The position numbers and the translations under genes are program-made. This document shows positions 14,495 to 23,577 of a stretch of 64,000 nt of DNA, piece after piece; within the stretch, counting starts at the first letter, position 1, and each line of letters opens with the position of its first letter. Below the pieces are notes generated by a model, which ran no database searches, was not told where the DNA came from, and worked only from the letters and a program-made list of their open reading frames with translations. The stretch is from Methanolinea sp. (GTDB taxonomy: Archaea > Halobacteriota > Methanomicrobia > Methanomicrobiales > Methanospirillaceae): NCBI GenBank assembly GCA_018263335.1, contig JADFCY010000006.1, positions 30,744-94,743 of the forward strand. Reading direction: 5' to 3'.

Positions 14495-15744
14495 TCGATC
14501 CCTAGCATGTTCTGGATGAAGAGCTCCTCGATACCTATCTCGTCCTCCAGGAACGCCTGTATCTCCTTCCTGTTCGCGGGCCGGCTGAGGCGGGAGAAGC
14601 CATCGCTGTCCCGGCTGATGAGGAGGATGTCATGGATGTCCACGTGTTTGACCATCTCGGGGTTGTGGGTGGTGACGATGACCTGTTTCGAACGTGATGC
14701 GTCCTTGAGCATCTCCACAAGCCTCGATATGAGGTACGGGTGGATATTGCGTTCAGGCTCCTCTATGATGGTCACTGGCCGCTCCTCGAAGTAGAGGGCG
14801 ATCAGGAGGGCGCAGATGTTGATCGTCCCATCCGATATCATGGATGCCGGCAGGTACTTCTCCCTGCTGTAGACCTCCTTGAGCTTCAGAAAGAGGGACA
14901 TATCCATGAACTTCTCGACCGCGACGTCGTCGATGAAGGGAAGCACGTCACGGAGAAGCCGGGTAAAGGTCTCCCTCTTCTTTGGGTCGTCGAGAATCCG
15001 TTTGATCACAATCGCCAGGTTGCTCCCGTCCTTCTCGAGGTCAGTCTTCCCCATGATGGGGACCGCTTTTTTGAGGAGTCGCGGGTCAAAGTCAAACACC
15101 TTCATCCCCCGGAATATCCATTCCAGAGAGGGAATACCGGGGACGAAGAGGGGGAGAGTCATGATCAGGGTGCCCTCCGCGATATTCATCCTCTGGAAAT
15201 AGTAGGGGAAGAGATCGTTCTCCTTCAGATCGAGGCCTTTTGGAGGGCAGATGCAGTACTGGATGGGGCCTGCAGCCTTCACGAGCGTGATCGTCCCCCT
15301 TCCCGCGCCCCTCTGCTCACCACCCTCCTGGAGGGAGAACTTTCCCTCGACTTCCAGGGTGTCGGAGGAGATCTCGAATGTCTCGGCTGTTTCCGGGAAC
15401 GCCAGTGAGAAGGAATAGCTGATTTCGAGGGGCTGGAAGAAGACCGGGGCTCCCCTCCTCATTGCAACGATATCTGTCTTCTGCTCCTCGAGCACGTACC
15501 TGATATGGATGGAGAATGGCACTTCCGGCCCGATGATCGTGTTTCGCAGGTACTCGACTCCGCCCTGGAGAGAGATGGCGTTGGAGAGCCCGTACTTGGC
15601 GATATCCCGGATGAACTTGATGACCTGTATAAAGTTTGATTTTCCTGATGCATTTGACCCGATGATGACATTGAACTGGTCCGGCTGGATCTCCAGGTGT
15701 CGGAAACTCTTGAAGTTCGTGACTGCAAGCTCCCGGATAGGCAT
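14491..15744 (-). CDS. AAA/ABC-type ATPase of OLD-RecF class, candidate defence sensor
   Basis: This is a 417-residue protein beginning with the RecF/SMC-like start LAVTNFKSFRHLEI. Walker A is IIGSNASGKSNF (about 28-38). The ABC-like signature MISDGTINICALLIALYF lies ahead of Walker B VTIIEEPERNIHP (about 324-336), and the switch His is in VTTHNPEMV. This is the ATPase half of OLD-family proteins. The TOPRIM half is absent here and supplied by the overlapping downstream gene. The protein is shorter than SMC ATPases and has no long coiled coil. A role in DNA-damage or phage sensing is inferred from family and gene pairing. Confidence 0.82.
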   Translation of the reverse strand: MPIRELAVTNFKSFRHLEIQPDQFNVIIGSNASGKSNFIQVIKFIRDIAKYGLSNAISLQGGVEYLRNTIIGPEVPFSIHIRYVLEEQKTDIVAMRRGAPVFFQPLEISYSFSLAFPETAETFEISSDTLEVEGKFSLQEGGEQRGAGRGTITLVKAAGPIQYCICPPKGLDLKENDLFPYYFQRMNIAEGTLIMTLPLFVPGIPSLEWIFRGMKVFDFDPRLLKKAVPIMGKTDLEKDGSNLAIVIKRILDDPKKRETFTRLLRDVLPFIDDVAVEKFMDMSLFLKLKEVYSREKYLPASMISDGTINICALLIALYFEERPVTIIEEPERNIHPYLISRLVEMLKDASRSKQVIVTTHNPEMVKHVDIHDILLISRDSDGFSRLSRPANRKEIQAFLEDEIGIEELFIQNMLGIE

Positions 15745-15975
15745 GATGGAGGTGTACGTCCCCCCAGCATAAGGTAGTTATCCAACACGCCCCCTCGCTC
15801 TTTTGTCCGGGGAACTGAACCGAGTGTATTGCTTCGTATCCCCATTCAGCCATCGGACAGCCGCCGGCACGCTATAAAGGGGCCGGCCCATCGGGAGCCT
15901 GCGGATCCCTACGTCGTCTATCGGGTGACTGGGGAAAAAGAGAGGTATGTTTCTCTTTCTTTGGCCAGGTGAACA
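15745..15975. other. Intergenic region between ATPase and ABC exporter
   Basis: No credible coding frame is seen. The stretch holds the divergent promoters of the ATPase/TOPRIM pair (minus) and of the ABC exporter (plus). The spacer near 15870-15960 includes the ribosome binding site CCAGGTGAACA ahead of the ABC gene. Confidence 0.4.
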
Positions 15976-16950
15976 GTGGACTTTACCGAAAGAGAGTTGT
16001 CCCGCGTGAACAATCCTTCTCATGAAAGGGAGGAATTGCCGGTGAAACCGATCATCGAGGGGCGCGGGCTCCGCAAGGAGTTTGGAACCGTGAAGGCCGT
16101 TGACGACATCACCTTCTCGGTGATGCCGGGCGAAGTCTTCGGCTTCCTCGGGCCAAACGGCGCTGGCAAGACCACCACGATGAAGATGATCGAGTGCGTC
16201 TCCCCTGCGACATCGGGGATGCTGACTGTCTTTGGCCTCGACGTGAACAGGGACCCGCGGGGGATCAAGCGCTGGCTGGGCGTCGTCCCACAGGAGACGA
16301 ACCTTGACCCTGACTTCACCACGCTTGAAAACCTGCTCGTCTACGCGCGTTATTTCGGTATACCCTCTGCAGAAGCAAGGCAAAGGTCAGAAGAGCTCCT
16401 CTCCTTTGTCCAGCTCTCGGAGAAGAGAGATGTACCCATCGAGAAACTCTCGGGCGGGATGAAGCGGAGGCTCATCCTTGCGCGGGCGCTCGTCAACAGC
16501 CCGCGCCTCCTCATCCTCGACGAGCCGACCATCGGCCTTGACCCTCAGGCCCGGCACCTGATGTGGGAGAAATTAAAAGCCCTCCAGGCGGCCGGAAACA
16601 CGATCGTCCTCACCACCCATTACCTTGAAGAGGCCGAGCGGCTCTGCAACCGCCTCGTCATCATGGACCACGGCAAGATACTGGTGGAAGGAACACCAGG
16701 AGACCTTATCCGCCAGTATGCCGGAGAAGACGTGGTCGAGGCTGACTATACTCCCCGCGTGGTACGCTGCCTCGAAGAGATCGGTGCCCGCTTCGAGGTC
16801 CACGGGGACATGGTCCAGGTCTTTTCCGACCGGCCAAAAGAGGTTGCCACGCGGCTGCTCTCGGACTGCAACCCGGGAAGAGTATTCGTACGCCGCGGAT
16901 CGCTGGAAGACGTGTTCCTCTCCCTCACGGGGAGGGCACTTCGGGACTGA
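15976..16950 (+). CDS. ABC transporter ATP-binding protein (NodI/DrrA type)
   Basis: This 324-residue ATPase has Walker A FLGPNGAGKTTTMKM, Q-loop VVPQETNLD, signature KLSGGMKRRL, Walker B LLILDEPTIGLDP and H-loop LTTHYLEEAERL. A C-terminal extension of about 80 residues ends in VFVRRGSLEDVFLSLTGRALRD, typical of drug/lipid exporters of the NodI and DrrA group. The start at GTG 15976 has AGGTGA 6 bases ahead. A second GTG at 16042, behind GGGAGGA, would remove a poorly conserved N-terminal tail and is an equally good candidate. The stop overlaps the permease start by one base (TGATG). Confidence 0.9.
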   Translation: MDFTERELSRVNNPSHEREELPVKPIIEGRGLRKEFGTVKAVDDITFSVMPGEVFGFLGPNGAGKTTTMKMIECVSPATSGMLTVFGLDVNRDPRGIKRWLGVVPQETNLDPDFTTLENLLVYARYFGIPSAEARQRSEELLSFVQLSEKRDVPIEKLSGGMKRRLILARALVNSPRLLILDEPTIGLDPQARHLMWEKLKALQAAGNTIVLTTHYLEEAERLCNRLVIMDHGKILVEGTPGDLIRQYAGEDVVEADYTPRVVRCLEEIGARFEVHGDMVQVFSDRPKEVATRLLSDCNPGRVFVRRGSLEDVFLSLTGRALRD

Positions 16951-17729
16951 TGCAGACCATGATACCCCGTCCGACCACCTGCGCATGGAAAGTATGGCGA
17001 AGGAACTGGGATGTCTTCTTCAAGACCTACAGGGTGAACTTCCTTCCGCCTTTTATTGAGCCGGTCCTCTACCTCCTCGCAATCGGGTATGGCCTCGGGA
17101 TGTTCGTCGGAGAGATCGAGGGCATCCCCTACGTCCTCTACATCGCCCCCGCGCTCCTCGCGATCTCGATGATGAACTCATCGTTCTTCGAGTGCACCTA
17201 CTCTTCGTTCGTCCGGATGTATTACCAGAAGACGTTCGACGCCATGATCTCGACCCCCCTCTCGATCGAGGACGTCATCGCAGGCGAGCTCCTCTGGGGA
17301 GCCACGCGGAGTTTCATCTATGCAACCGCGATGCTGGTGGTCCTTGTCGCCTTCGGCGTCGTGTCCCTCCCCTCATCGCTGCTGGTCATCCCGTTCTCGT
17401 TCCTTGCCGGCCTCCTCTTTTCGGGCATTGCGATGTGCTTCACCGCGATCACTCCTGGGATCGACACCCTGAACTACCCTGCCTTCCTCTTCATCACCCC
17501 TATGTTCCTCTTCTCGGGGACGTTCTTTCCCCTCTCTGTGCTGCCGGAAGCCCTGCAGGTCTTTGCGGTAGGAGTACTCCCCCTCGCCCAGGTCGTGACC
17601 GTGACACGCTCCCTCACCCTCGCCACCCCCCTGCCCCTCTTTTTCTACAGCCTTGCCTGGATCGCCTCGTGTACAGCCATATTCTTCTTCCTCTCCATAC
17701 ACCTGATGAAGAAGCGGCTGGTGGTCTGA
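16950..17729 (+). CDS. ABC-2 type permease (NodJ type)
   Basis: This 259-residue protein has six predicted helices and the ABC-2 motifs FKTYRVNFLPPFIEPVLYLLAIG, FFECTYSSFVRMYYQKTFDAMISTPLSIEDV and PMFLFSGTFFPLSVLPEAL. Its ATG shares one base with the stop of the ATPase gene, so the two form an exporter. Substrate cannot be read from sequence. The NodJ-like subfamily includes lipooligosaccharide and drug exporters. Confidence 0.88.
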   Translation: MQTMIPRPTTCAWKVWRRNWDVFFKTYRVNFLPPFIEPVLYLLAIGYGLGMFVGEIEGIPYVLYIAPALLAISMMNSSFFECTYSSFVRMYYQKTFDAMISTPLSIEDVIAGELLWGATRSFIYATAMLVVLVAFGVVSLPSSLLVIPFSFLAGLLFSGIAMCFTAITPGIDTLNYPAFLFITPMFLFSGTFFPLSVLPEALQVFAVGVLPLAQVVTVTRSLTLATPLPLFFYSLAWIASCTAIFFFLSIHLMKKRLVV

Positions 17730-17779
17730 AAGGGCCATTTTTATCCTATAGACGCACATGGTAGGGGGCAGGAACCCGC

Positions 17780-18205
17780 ATGAGCATCTACACCGTCTGC
17801 CAGAAGAGCGTGGTGAATGTCACCCCTGATACCTCGGTCCGTTTCGTGGCCGAACTGATGAGGAGCAAGAACCTGGGATGTGTCGTCATCGCAGAGGAAC
17901 AGAAACCCGTGGGCATTGTCACTGATCGAGACCTTGCGCTCAGGAGAGATGTCCTCTGCAACGAGGAGGCGGACCAGGCGCCGGTCTCCCGCATCATGAC
18001 CCGCGAGGTCTTCACAATCAGAAAGGACACCGGCATCTTTGATGCAATCCAGGAGATGAAATCTTCAGGCGTCCGGAGGCTCCCTGTGGTTGATGCGGGG
18101 GGCCGCCTCGTGGGCCTGATCACCCTGGATGATATCATCAGGCTCCTTGCCAGGGAACTCGGCGAGATCGCGAGGATCATAGGAAAAGAGAGCCCGAAGA
18201 TATAA
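17780..18205 (+). CDS. CBS-domain protein
   Basis: This is a 141-residue protein made of two CBS motifs forming one Bateman module: residues about 5-60 (VVNVTPDTSVRFVAELM...GIVTDRDLALR) and about 72-130 (IMTREVFTIRKDTGIFDAIQEMKSSGVRRLPVVDAGGRLVGLITLDDI). Such free modules bind adenylates and regulate other proteins. No output domain is attached. It starts 50 bases after the ABC permease, behind an AGGAAC site, and could be co-transcribed with it. Confidence 0.88.
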   Translation: MSIYTVCQKSVVNVTPDTSVRFVAELMRSKNLGCVVIAEEQKPVGIVTDRDLALRRDVLCNEEADQAPVSRIMTREVFTIRKDTGIFDAIQEMKSSGVRRLPVVDAGGRLVGLITLDDIIRLLARELGEIARIIGKESPKI

Positions 18206-18483
18206 AATCCCCCCAATCAATCTCATTTCACTTACCCTAACGAAGAGGCTCCCTCTTCAGGGGGACCCTGCCGGAGATCCGTCGGGGGACGAATCCATTT
18301 GGTTTTTTCCCATCCCGTCTTCCCGGGAGACTACTGGATGGGGGATTATTCTGCGCCCGTGAGCTTGGGACCCGGCCTTCGCATCACCCACTCCCAGGGA
18401 ACTTCAGGGCGCTTCGTGGAATGGACCCATCTCTTAATCCTGCATGAAGAGAGAATGGGTATGACATCCAGGAGTCGCGGCCC
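18206..18483. other. Intergenic spacer upstream of the Acg-like gene
   Basis: No coding frame with family-like composition was found. Nothing beyond ordinary spacer with a possible promoter for the next gene is seen. Confidence 0.4.
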
Positions 18484-19524
18484 ATGATACTATTCGACCC
18501 CGCAGATATACGGATCAGGGTGCTCAATTCGGCCATCCTCGCCCCGAGCCCCCACAATACCCAGCCCTGGAGGGTGGCATTCAGGGGTGAAGAGAGGATC
18601 GTCCTCTCGATTGACCATACCCGGCTGATACCAGGGTGTGACCCGATAGGCAGGCAGGCCTTCATATCAGCAGGAGCCTTCCTCGAGAACCTCGACCTCG
18701 CCGCAAAATCGGGGGGGTTTCGCGCAGATATCGACCTCTTTCCCTGGGGATGGCCAGACGCGCGGACGGTTGCAGAAGATCCGGTCGCTCACGTCGATCT
18801 CATAGAGGACCGGCGGGTCGACTGCGACCCTCTATTCCTCAAGATCCCTCTCCGGCATACCAACCGCCGCCGCTTCGAAGGGAAGAAGGTCCCTCTCGAA
18901 GCCGCCGGTGAACTCACCGCTGCGTACGACTTTTCCCTGGTCCCTCTCGGGTTCTCGCACGATGATGACCTCATCCGCAGCGTTGCAGACCTCGCTGCAG
19001 AGGCAATGGAGATCGAGCTTGCAGACAGAGAGAGAGTGCGCGAGACGCTCCGGTATTTCAGGTTCACAGACAGAGAGGTGCGCAGTTCATCCGACGGGTT
19101 CGGGCACGCCCAGTCAGGATACGGGCGTCTGGCACGGTTCTTCATCGGGAGGTTCATCCTTTCGAGGGAGCGCGCCTCCTCCTCTCCAGAATCCTTCTCG
19201 CGCATGGCAAAGAAGAGCACCCGGGAGCAGGTGGCTGGCGCCGGGGGGATAGGGTGGCTCTCTACCAAGGGGGACCACCGCGTCGACCAGGTGCGTGCAG
19301 GCAGGGCCTATCAGAGAGTGCACCTCAAAGCATCCGCGCTTGGCCTTGCGCTTCAACCGGTGAGCCAGCCCATTTCAGATTACCCTGATATGGCCGATCT
19401 CCGGTCAGGCATCCACGAGTTGCTGGGTGTCCCTGCCACCCATACCATACAGATGCTCTTTCGCCTGGGGTATGCCGACCCCGTCCCTGCCACGCCGCGC
19501 AGGGCCCTCGGCGAATTTTTTTAA
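18484..19524 (+). CDS. Acg-type nitroreductase family protein
   Basis: This 346-residue protein starts with the nitroreductase-like block LNSAILAPSPHNTQPWRVAF, followed by GRQAFISAGAFLENLDLAA. The C-terminal half has VRAGRAYQRVHLKASALGLALQPVSQPI and IQMLFRLGYADPVPATPRR. These are the two halves of an Acg (Rv2032-like) flavin-binding fold, which is a duplicated nitroreductase domain with reduced catalytic capacity. Proposed roles are FMN storage or stress response. The gene stands alone on its strand and is followed by a T-rich run near 19518. Confidence 0.82.
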   Translation: MILFDPADIRIRVLNSAILAPSPHNTQPWRVAFRGEERIVLSIDHTRLIPGCDPIGRQAFISAGAFLENLDLAAKSGGFRADIDLFPWGWPDARTVAEDPVAHVDLIEDRRVDCDPLFLKIPLRHTNRRRFEGKKVPLEAAGELTAAYDFSLVPLGFSHDDDLIRSVADLAAEAMEIELADRERVRETLRYFRFTDREVRSSSDGFGHAQSGYGRLARFFIGRFILSRERASSSPESFSRMAKKSTREQVAGAGGIGWLSTKGDHRVDQVRAGRAYQRVHLKASALGLALQPVSQPISDYPDMADLRSGIHELLGVPATHTIQMLFRLGYADPVPATPRRALGEFF

Positions 19525-19560
19525 GAAAGAACTGGCTCTTTGGGCCCCTCGACCCTGCGT

Positions 19561-20832
19561 TTATCCCCCCATCAAGACGGCCTCGAGGCCCACCGCAACC
19601 GCAAGCACCACCATGCCGCATACAAAGAGGGGGAGAGTGTAGTTCCTCACCACCTCCCATATGCTCCCCCCGGTGGTCCGCTGCAGCAGCCAGAAGAAGG
19701 GGTCCGAGAGGTAGGAGATCACGCAGGTCCCGGCGGCAACCGAGAGGATGAGGGGGATAGGGTGCATGGAGGCTGAAACGGCGGTCCCGGCAAGCACCTG
19801 CGATGAGATCACCGCGCTGACCACCCTGGACCCCTGGGCAGCCTGGATTGCCGCAGTGAATACAAACGGGATCAGGACAAGAGGAAGGGCCGTCACCATG
19901 CCAGGAAAGACTCCCTCAGGAAAACCGCTGGCGACGATTACGCTGCCAAAAGCCCCTGCCCCACAGATATCGAACATGATGATCCCCGCATGACGCGTCC
20001 CCTGGAGAAGCCCTGCAGTCCTCGCCACAGGTGTTGCAAGCGCCATGCAGACCAGGAGCCCGGCCAGCATGATGCACTGGATCATGCTCTCGTGGGAGAA
20101 TGAGAAGAATACCGAGAAGAGGGGGATTGCCGCAAGAATTGCAAGAAACGGCGCCCAGGCCTTCCAGTGGATCTTCCCTGCGACCGTGTTGTCCGCCCTT
20201 TTCTCTCCAGGGTCAAGCCGGCCCTCCATTCCCCGGCCTGCCCGGGCCCTGAAGGCAAAGACCACGCCGCCGAGAAGGAGCAGCGAGAGGGGAACTGCAA
20301 CCAGGTCAAAGAGAAGCGGGGATGCGCCGCTCCCAAGCCCGCTGAAGAGGGGGATGACCACCGGGGTTGGGTAGATGAGGGTGTAGGAGAGAACGCTTCC
20401 GACCGCCGCAAGGTACAGGAGGTCCTTTCCCGAACGCTCTCCGCCCAGATTCCCGAGAATGGGTGTGAGCATCACAAACGCAGTGATGCAGCAGGTGGCA
20501 GGAAGCGCGAAGAGGTACCCTGCCAGGCCCGAGAGGGAACGGGTGTCGCCGGTCCTCTGCCTCAGGTCGGATACCAGGCCCTCGATCAGCCCCTGCGCGT
20601 GGAGGGTCTTTGCGATGACGGCTCCGCAGAGGATGATGACCGCAAAGATGGCGAATATCTTCCCGAGCCCGTTGATCGCGGCCAGTACCACCTGGTCTGG
20701 AGTCATGCCCGAGAGCAGGCCAAAGAAGAGGGCTCCGAAGAGGAGGGTGAAAAAAGGGGGAGCCTTCACCCGGATGCTCATCGCGGTGACAAAGAGCATT
20801 ACGACGAGGAATGTCAGAAGCGGGTATAGCAT
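19561..20832 (-). CDS. GntP family permease
   Basis: This 423-residue membrane protein has 11-12 predicted helices. GntP family features are the N-terminal IRVKAPPFFTLLFGALFFGLLSG, ALPATCCITAFVMLTPIL and the paired FDICGAGAFGSVIVASG and ISYLSDPFFWLLQRTTGGS. The family moves gluconate or other carboxylates with protons. The natural substrate in an autotrophic methanogen is uncertain. The gene ends 36 bases from the convergent Acg-like gene. Confidence 0.82.
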   Translation of the reverse strand: MLYPLLTFLVVMLFVTAMSIRVKAPPFFTLLFGALFFGLLSGMTPDQVVLAAINGLGKIFAIFAVIILCGAVIAKTLHAQGLIEGLVSDLRQRTGDTRSLSGLAGYLFALPATCCITAFVMLTPILGNLGGERSGKDLLYLAAVGSVLSYTLIYPTPVVIPLFSGLGSGASPLLFDLVAVPLSLLLLGGVVFAFRARAGRGMEGRLDPGEKRADNTVAGKIHWKAWAPFLAILAAIPLFSVFFSFSHESMIQCIMLAGLLVCMALATPVARTAGLLQGTRHAGIIMFDICGAGAFGSVIVASGFPEGVFPGMVTALPLVLIPFVFTAAIQAAQGSRVVSAVISSQVLAGTAVSASMHPIPLILSVAAGTCVISYLSDPFFWLLQRTTGGSIWEVVRNYTLPLFVCGMVVLAVAVGLEAVLMGG

Positions 20833-20868
20833 GGTCCGCCGGAAAGCCCGATTGTATCTATTGAACAG

Positions 20869-21144
20869 TTATCTCTGTATCTCAAATCCATCACCAGGGT
20901 TCGACGCCTCGTGCCATTCCACTTGTATCCCGCGGACACAAATATAGGGGTCTCCCTCTGCCCTGATCGCGTCCAGGAACTTCATGAGAAGTGCCTCCTC
21001 TCCCACCGCGGAGACGCTCACCGTCCCGTCCGGGTTATTCCGCACCCACCCCGAGACCCCGAGGCATCTGGCCTGGTCCCTCACGAAATATCGGTAGCCG
21101 ACCCCCTGCACCCGCCCCGATACCACTGCCCGTACCTCTCTCAT
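20869..21144 (-). CDS. acyP: Acylphosphatase
   Basis: The protein has 91 residues with the acylphosphatase signature VSGRVQGVGYRYFVRDQA, containing the catalytic Arg, and GWVRNNPDGTVSVSAVG with the catalytic Asn. It hydrolyses carboxyl-phosphate bonds in small acyl phosphates such as acetyl phosphate. The start at ATG 21144 (MREVRAV) was chosen because it matches the family. The frame extends upstream, but the added residues look unrelated. Its end lies 36 bases from the GntP gene on the same strand. Confidence 0.92.
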   Translation of the reverse strand: MREVRAVVSGRVQGVGYRYFVRDQARCLGVSGWVRNNPDGTVSVSAVGEEALLMKFLDAIRAEGDPYICVRGIQVEWHEASNPGDGFEIQR

Positions 21145-21250
21145 TGGTACACCCACGGCACAACCGCTCCTTCCCAAAGGGAATGCCAATCTGGGGCCTG
21201 CCAGGGTGTGCAGGAGCCGGACCAGTGAAAATCCCTGCACTCTTCTCCGG

Positions 21251-21715
21251 TCATTCCCGACACTTCGGCCATAGTGATTCCTCCTTCTTCTTTAAAGCAG
21301 GGCAGCGGTTGAAGTACGTCTCGCCCCATACCCATGGCTGGTAATTCCTGCACATCTCCGGTTTCAATTCATGAATGCCGCATATATACCTGTTTTTTGC
21401 GATCCTGCGAAGGAAAGGGCAGACCGTCGGAAACCCGCCTGTCGAAGGGTCCCGCATCTCTACTGCATGGATCCCGGAGATGTCCCGGGGGGAGAGTTCA
21501 TTGCACCAGACCCACCTGCCGTCATCGAGGCAGGCCATGAAGAACCGGAGAATATCGTCCCTCCCCTCCTCCATCCATGAGAAGAGGTTCTCGGGAGCAG
21601 GGGTGATCCTGTCCCCGAATATCTTGCAGCAGAGCCCGCACTGGAGGCAGCCATCGGCCTCATCGGAGTCCGAACTGAAAATACTCTCCGGGTCTTCCCC
21701 TCTCCTGGTTCCCAT
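21251..21715 (-). CDS. YkgJ-type Cys-cluster protein
   Basis: This is a 154-residue protein with CLQCGLCCKIFG near residue 23 and further cysteines in CPFLRRIAKNRYICGIHELKPEMCRNYQPW. This eight-cysteine pattern (CxxCGxCC...CPFL...C.IH...P..C) defines the YkgJ/zinc- or iron-chelating family. Function is unknown; metal binding is inferred. A second family member starts 136 bases away on the opposite strand, with a shared promoter region. Confidence 0.85.
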   Translation of the reverse strand: MGTRRGEDPESIFSSDSDEADGCLQCGLCCKIFGDRITPAPENLFSWMEEGRDDILRFFMACLDDGRWVWCNELSPRDISGIHAVEMRDPSTGGFPTVCPFLRRIAKNRYICGIHELKPEMCRNYQPWVWGETYFNRCPALKKKEESLWPKCRE

Positions 21716-21851
21716 TGCAGGAATAGTACTTCATCCCCCTTTATCTCTCTTTCATTTCTCGCACCCAGCAACCCTTCGCGGGGCGGCAGTCCCTTCCAAT
21801 GGGATGGATCCCTTTCATTTATGGGATATTCGCATGAGAATAGTACTGATA

Positions 21852-22322
21852 ATGCCATTCGAATGCAGGCAGTGCGGCAGATGCTGCATGTACATGGGTG
21901 ACTACATCGCAATCGAACGCCAGATAGGACCTTTTTCATTCCTCGGGTGTTCGGTTTCCACGGGCACCAGGTTTCTTGCGAGAGTCGATGCCGACAAGCA
22001 GGAACTTTTCTTGGACCTCGCCTGGTCTGAGCGCCATCCCTCTGCCTGCCCATTCCTCCGCCCCTCGGGAGCGCGGATAGTCTGCACCATCCACGAGACA
22101 AGCCCGGCGCAGTGCAAGGCCTATCGCTGTGTCATCGCAAGGATATACAACCAGGAAGGGGTCGAGAGAGGATACGTGACGGGGACCCGTGCGCTCCACA
22201 GCGATGACCCCCTCCTCCGGGAGGCATGGAAGGAAGTGGAGGCAGAGATTGCAACAGATCAGGAGGAGGCCGAAGACCACATCCCCTTCCTTCTCGCCCG
22301 GCGGGGTTACCGGTGTGAGTAA
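21852..22322 (+). CDS. YkgJ-type Cys-cluster protein (second copy)
   Basis: This is a 156-residue protein beginning MPFECRQCGRCCMYMGDYIA, with later CPFLRPSGARIVCTIHETSPAQCKAYRC and an acidic C-terminus. It has the same CxxCGxCC...CPFL...C.IH...P.QC arrangement as its divergent neighbour but otherwise differs, so it is a paralogue rather than a recent duplicate. The start at 21852 is preferred because the family begins just before the first cysteine. An in-frame ATG at 21834 is the alternative. Confidence 0.82.
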   Translation: MPFECRQCGRCCMYMGDYIAIERQIGPFSFLGCSVSTGTRFLARVDADKQELFLDLAWSERHPSACPFLRPSGARIVCTIHETSPAQCKAYRCVIARIYNQEGVERGYVTGTRALHSDDPLLREAWKEVEAEIATDQEEAEDHIPFLLARRGYRCE

Positions 22323-22402
22323 AGAGCGGAGGGCCACCTGTTCAGCCCCCGAATTTTGTCCTCTTTCAGAATCTTGATATCTCTTCCCCGAGATTCCATA
22401 GC

Positions 22403-22879
22403 ATGGAGATCCTGAAGATTCCAAAGATGGAGAAGGAGGAGTACGACCAGATTATCAGGGAATGCCACGTCAGTCGAATCGCATTCAAAGGCGCCGATTT
22501 TCCCTACATCGCCCCGTTCCTGTACGTGTTCGATGGTAAGTACCTCTATTTCCTCTCCACCAGGTACGGGAGAAAGATAGAGTATTACAGAAGCAACCCC
22601 TCAGTGTCGGTCGAGATAGAGCAGTACTCGCCGGACCTCTCCACGTTCCGTTTTGTGAGTCTCCAGGGCAGGCTCGAGGAGATCGAGGACCCGTCGGATT
22701 CGGTTCAGGTCCGGAGACGGTTCGTGGACATGATGAGAAGCCGGAGGCTCTCTCCCACCGTCATGTCCGCGCTCGGCCACTCCCCTGGCGACCCGCCCGA
22801 GAAGATACTCGGAGAGGAGAGAAACCTCGTGTGGAAACTCGTAGGGGTGAAGGATATCGTCGCGCTCAAGAACGCGTGA
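22403..22879 (+). CDS. Pyridoxamine 5'-phosphate oxidase-like flavin-binding protein
   Basis: This 158-residue split-barrel protein has ECHVSRIAFKGADFPYIAPFLYVFDGKYLYFLSTRYGRKIEYYRSNPSVSVEI, which is the FMN-binding half of the PNPOx-like family, followed by FVSLQGRLEEIED. Archaeal members are annotated as flavin or F420-binding oxidoreductases or heme/FMN-binding stress proteins. The substrate is unknown. Confidence 0.85.
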   Translation: MEILKIPKMEKEEYDQIIRECHVSRIAFKGADFPYIAPFLYVFDGKYLYFLSTRYGRKIEYYRSNPSVSVEIEQYSPDLSTFRFVSLQGRLEEIEDPSDSVQVRRRFVDMMRSRRLSPTVMSALGHSPGDPPEKILGEERNLVWKLVGVKDIVALKNA

Positions 22880-23091
22880 CCCCACTTTTTTCCCGGTTGG
22901 TCCCCTTCGCCCTGCAGAATTCAGACGACCCTGCGAAAACCAAAGGGACCTCGCAGCGGGGTCGCAGCTGGTTGCCGGGAGTGGGATCGCAAAATAATAC
23001 AGGACACCAGAGGGGGAAATCCACCTCTTTCTTGCTGCATTCCTCCCGATGGAAAAAGTTAAATCTTCTTGAGAGCCCCTCACTCATATCC

Positions 23092-23577
23092 ATGGGCAAT
23101 ACACACCCATCCCCATCGACCCCGGGGCAACTCCTTCCCGGCGAGGAGGTCCTGCTCGTGCTGCACCCTTCAAGGTGGGGCTATGCCTGGCATTTCCTGC
23201 TTGGGGTGCTGCTTGTCGGAGGAGGGGTATTCATTCCACTCGTGGAAGGGAGGATCATCGCGATCCTGGCAGGGGTGTTTTACGCCGGATATACCGAGAT
23301 GCGGCGGCGGCGGACGACGTACTCCCTGACTTCCCGGCGCCTGATCAGGGAGCGCCGTCTTCTCTCGAGGAGAAGCAGCACGGTGCTCTATTCACAGATC
23401 ACCGATCTTCACCTCGCGCAGTCGTTCCTCGGGAGGCTGACCCGGACCGGTACCATCTCGATCAATACCGCGGGAAAGGACGGCTTCGAGATGGTGATGG
23501 AAAATATCCCCCACGCTGAGCAGGTACGGAGCACGATAGAATCCCGGATGATCGAGCACGAAACAGGCCGCGACTGA
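23092..23577 (+). CDS. PH-domain (bPH2 / DUF304) membrane protein
   Basis: This is a 161-residue protein. An N-terminal soluble part (LLPGEEVLLVLHPSRWGY) is followed by two adjacent membrane helices (about 28-62). The bacterial PH-like domain then reads YSLTSRRLIRERRLLSRRSSTVLYSQITDLHLAQSFLGRLTRTGTISINTAG. Function unknown. The start at ATG 23092 was chosen because the frame upstream lacks family residues and a TATA-like AGTTAAATC lies about 30 bases ahead, implying a leaderless transcript. Confidence 0.82.
   Translation: MGNTHPSPSTPGQLLPGEEVLLVLHPSRWGYAWHFLLGVLLVGGGVFIPLVEGRIIAILAGVFYAGYTEMRRRRTTYSLTSRRLIRERRLLSRRSSTVLYSQITDLHLAQSFLGRLTRTGTISINTAGKDGFEMVMENIPHAEQVRSTIESRMIEHETGRD

Noticed and set aside
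21375..22322. Long version (315 codons) of the second Cys-cluster protein
   Set aside because: The first half is antisense to the divergent Cys-cluster gene. The family start is at 21852 or 21834.
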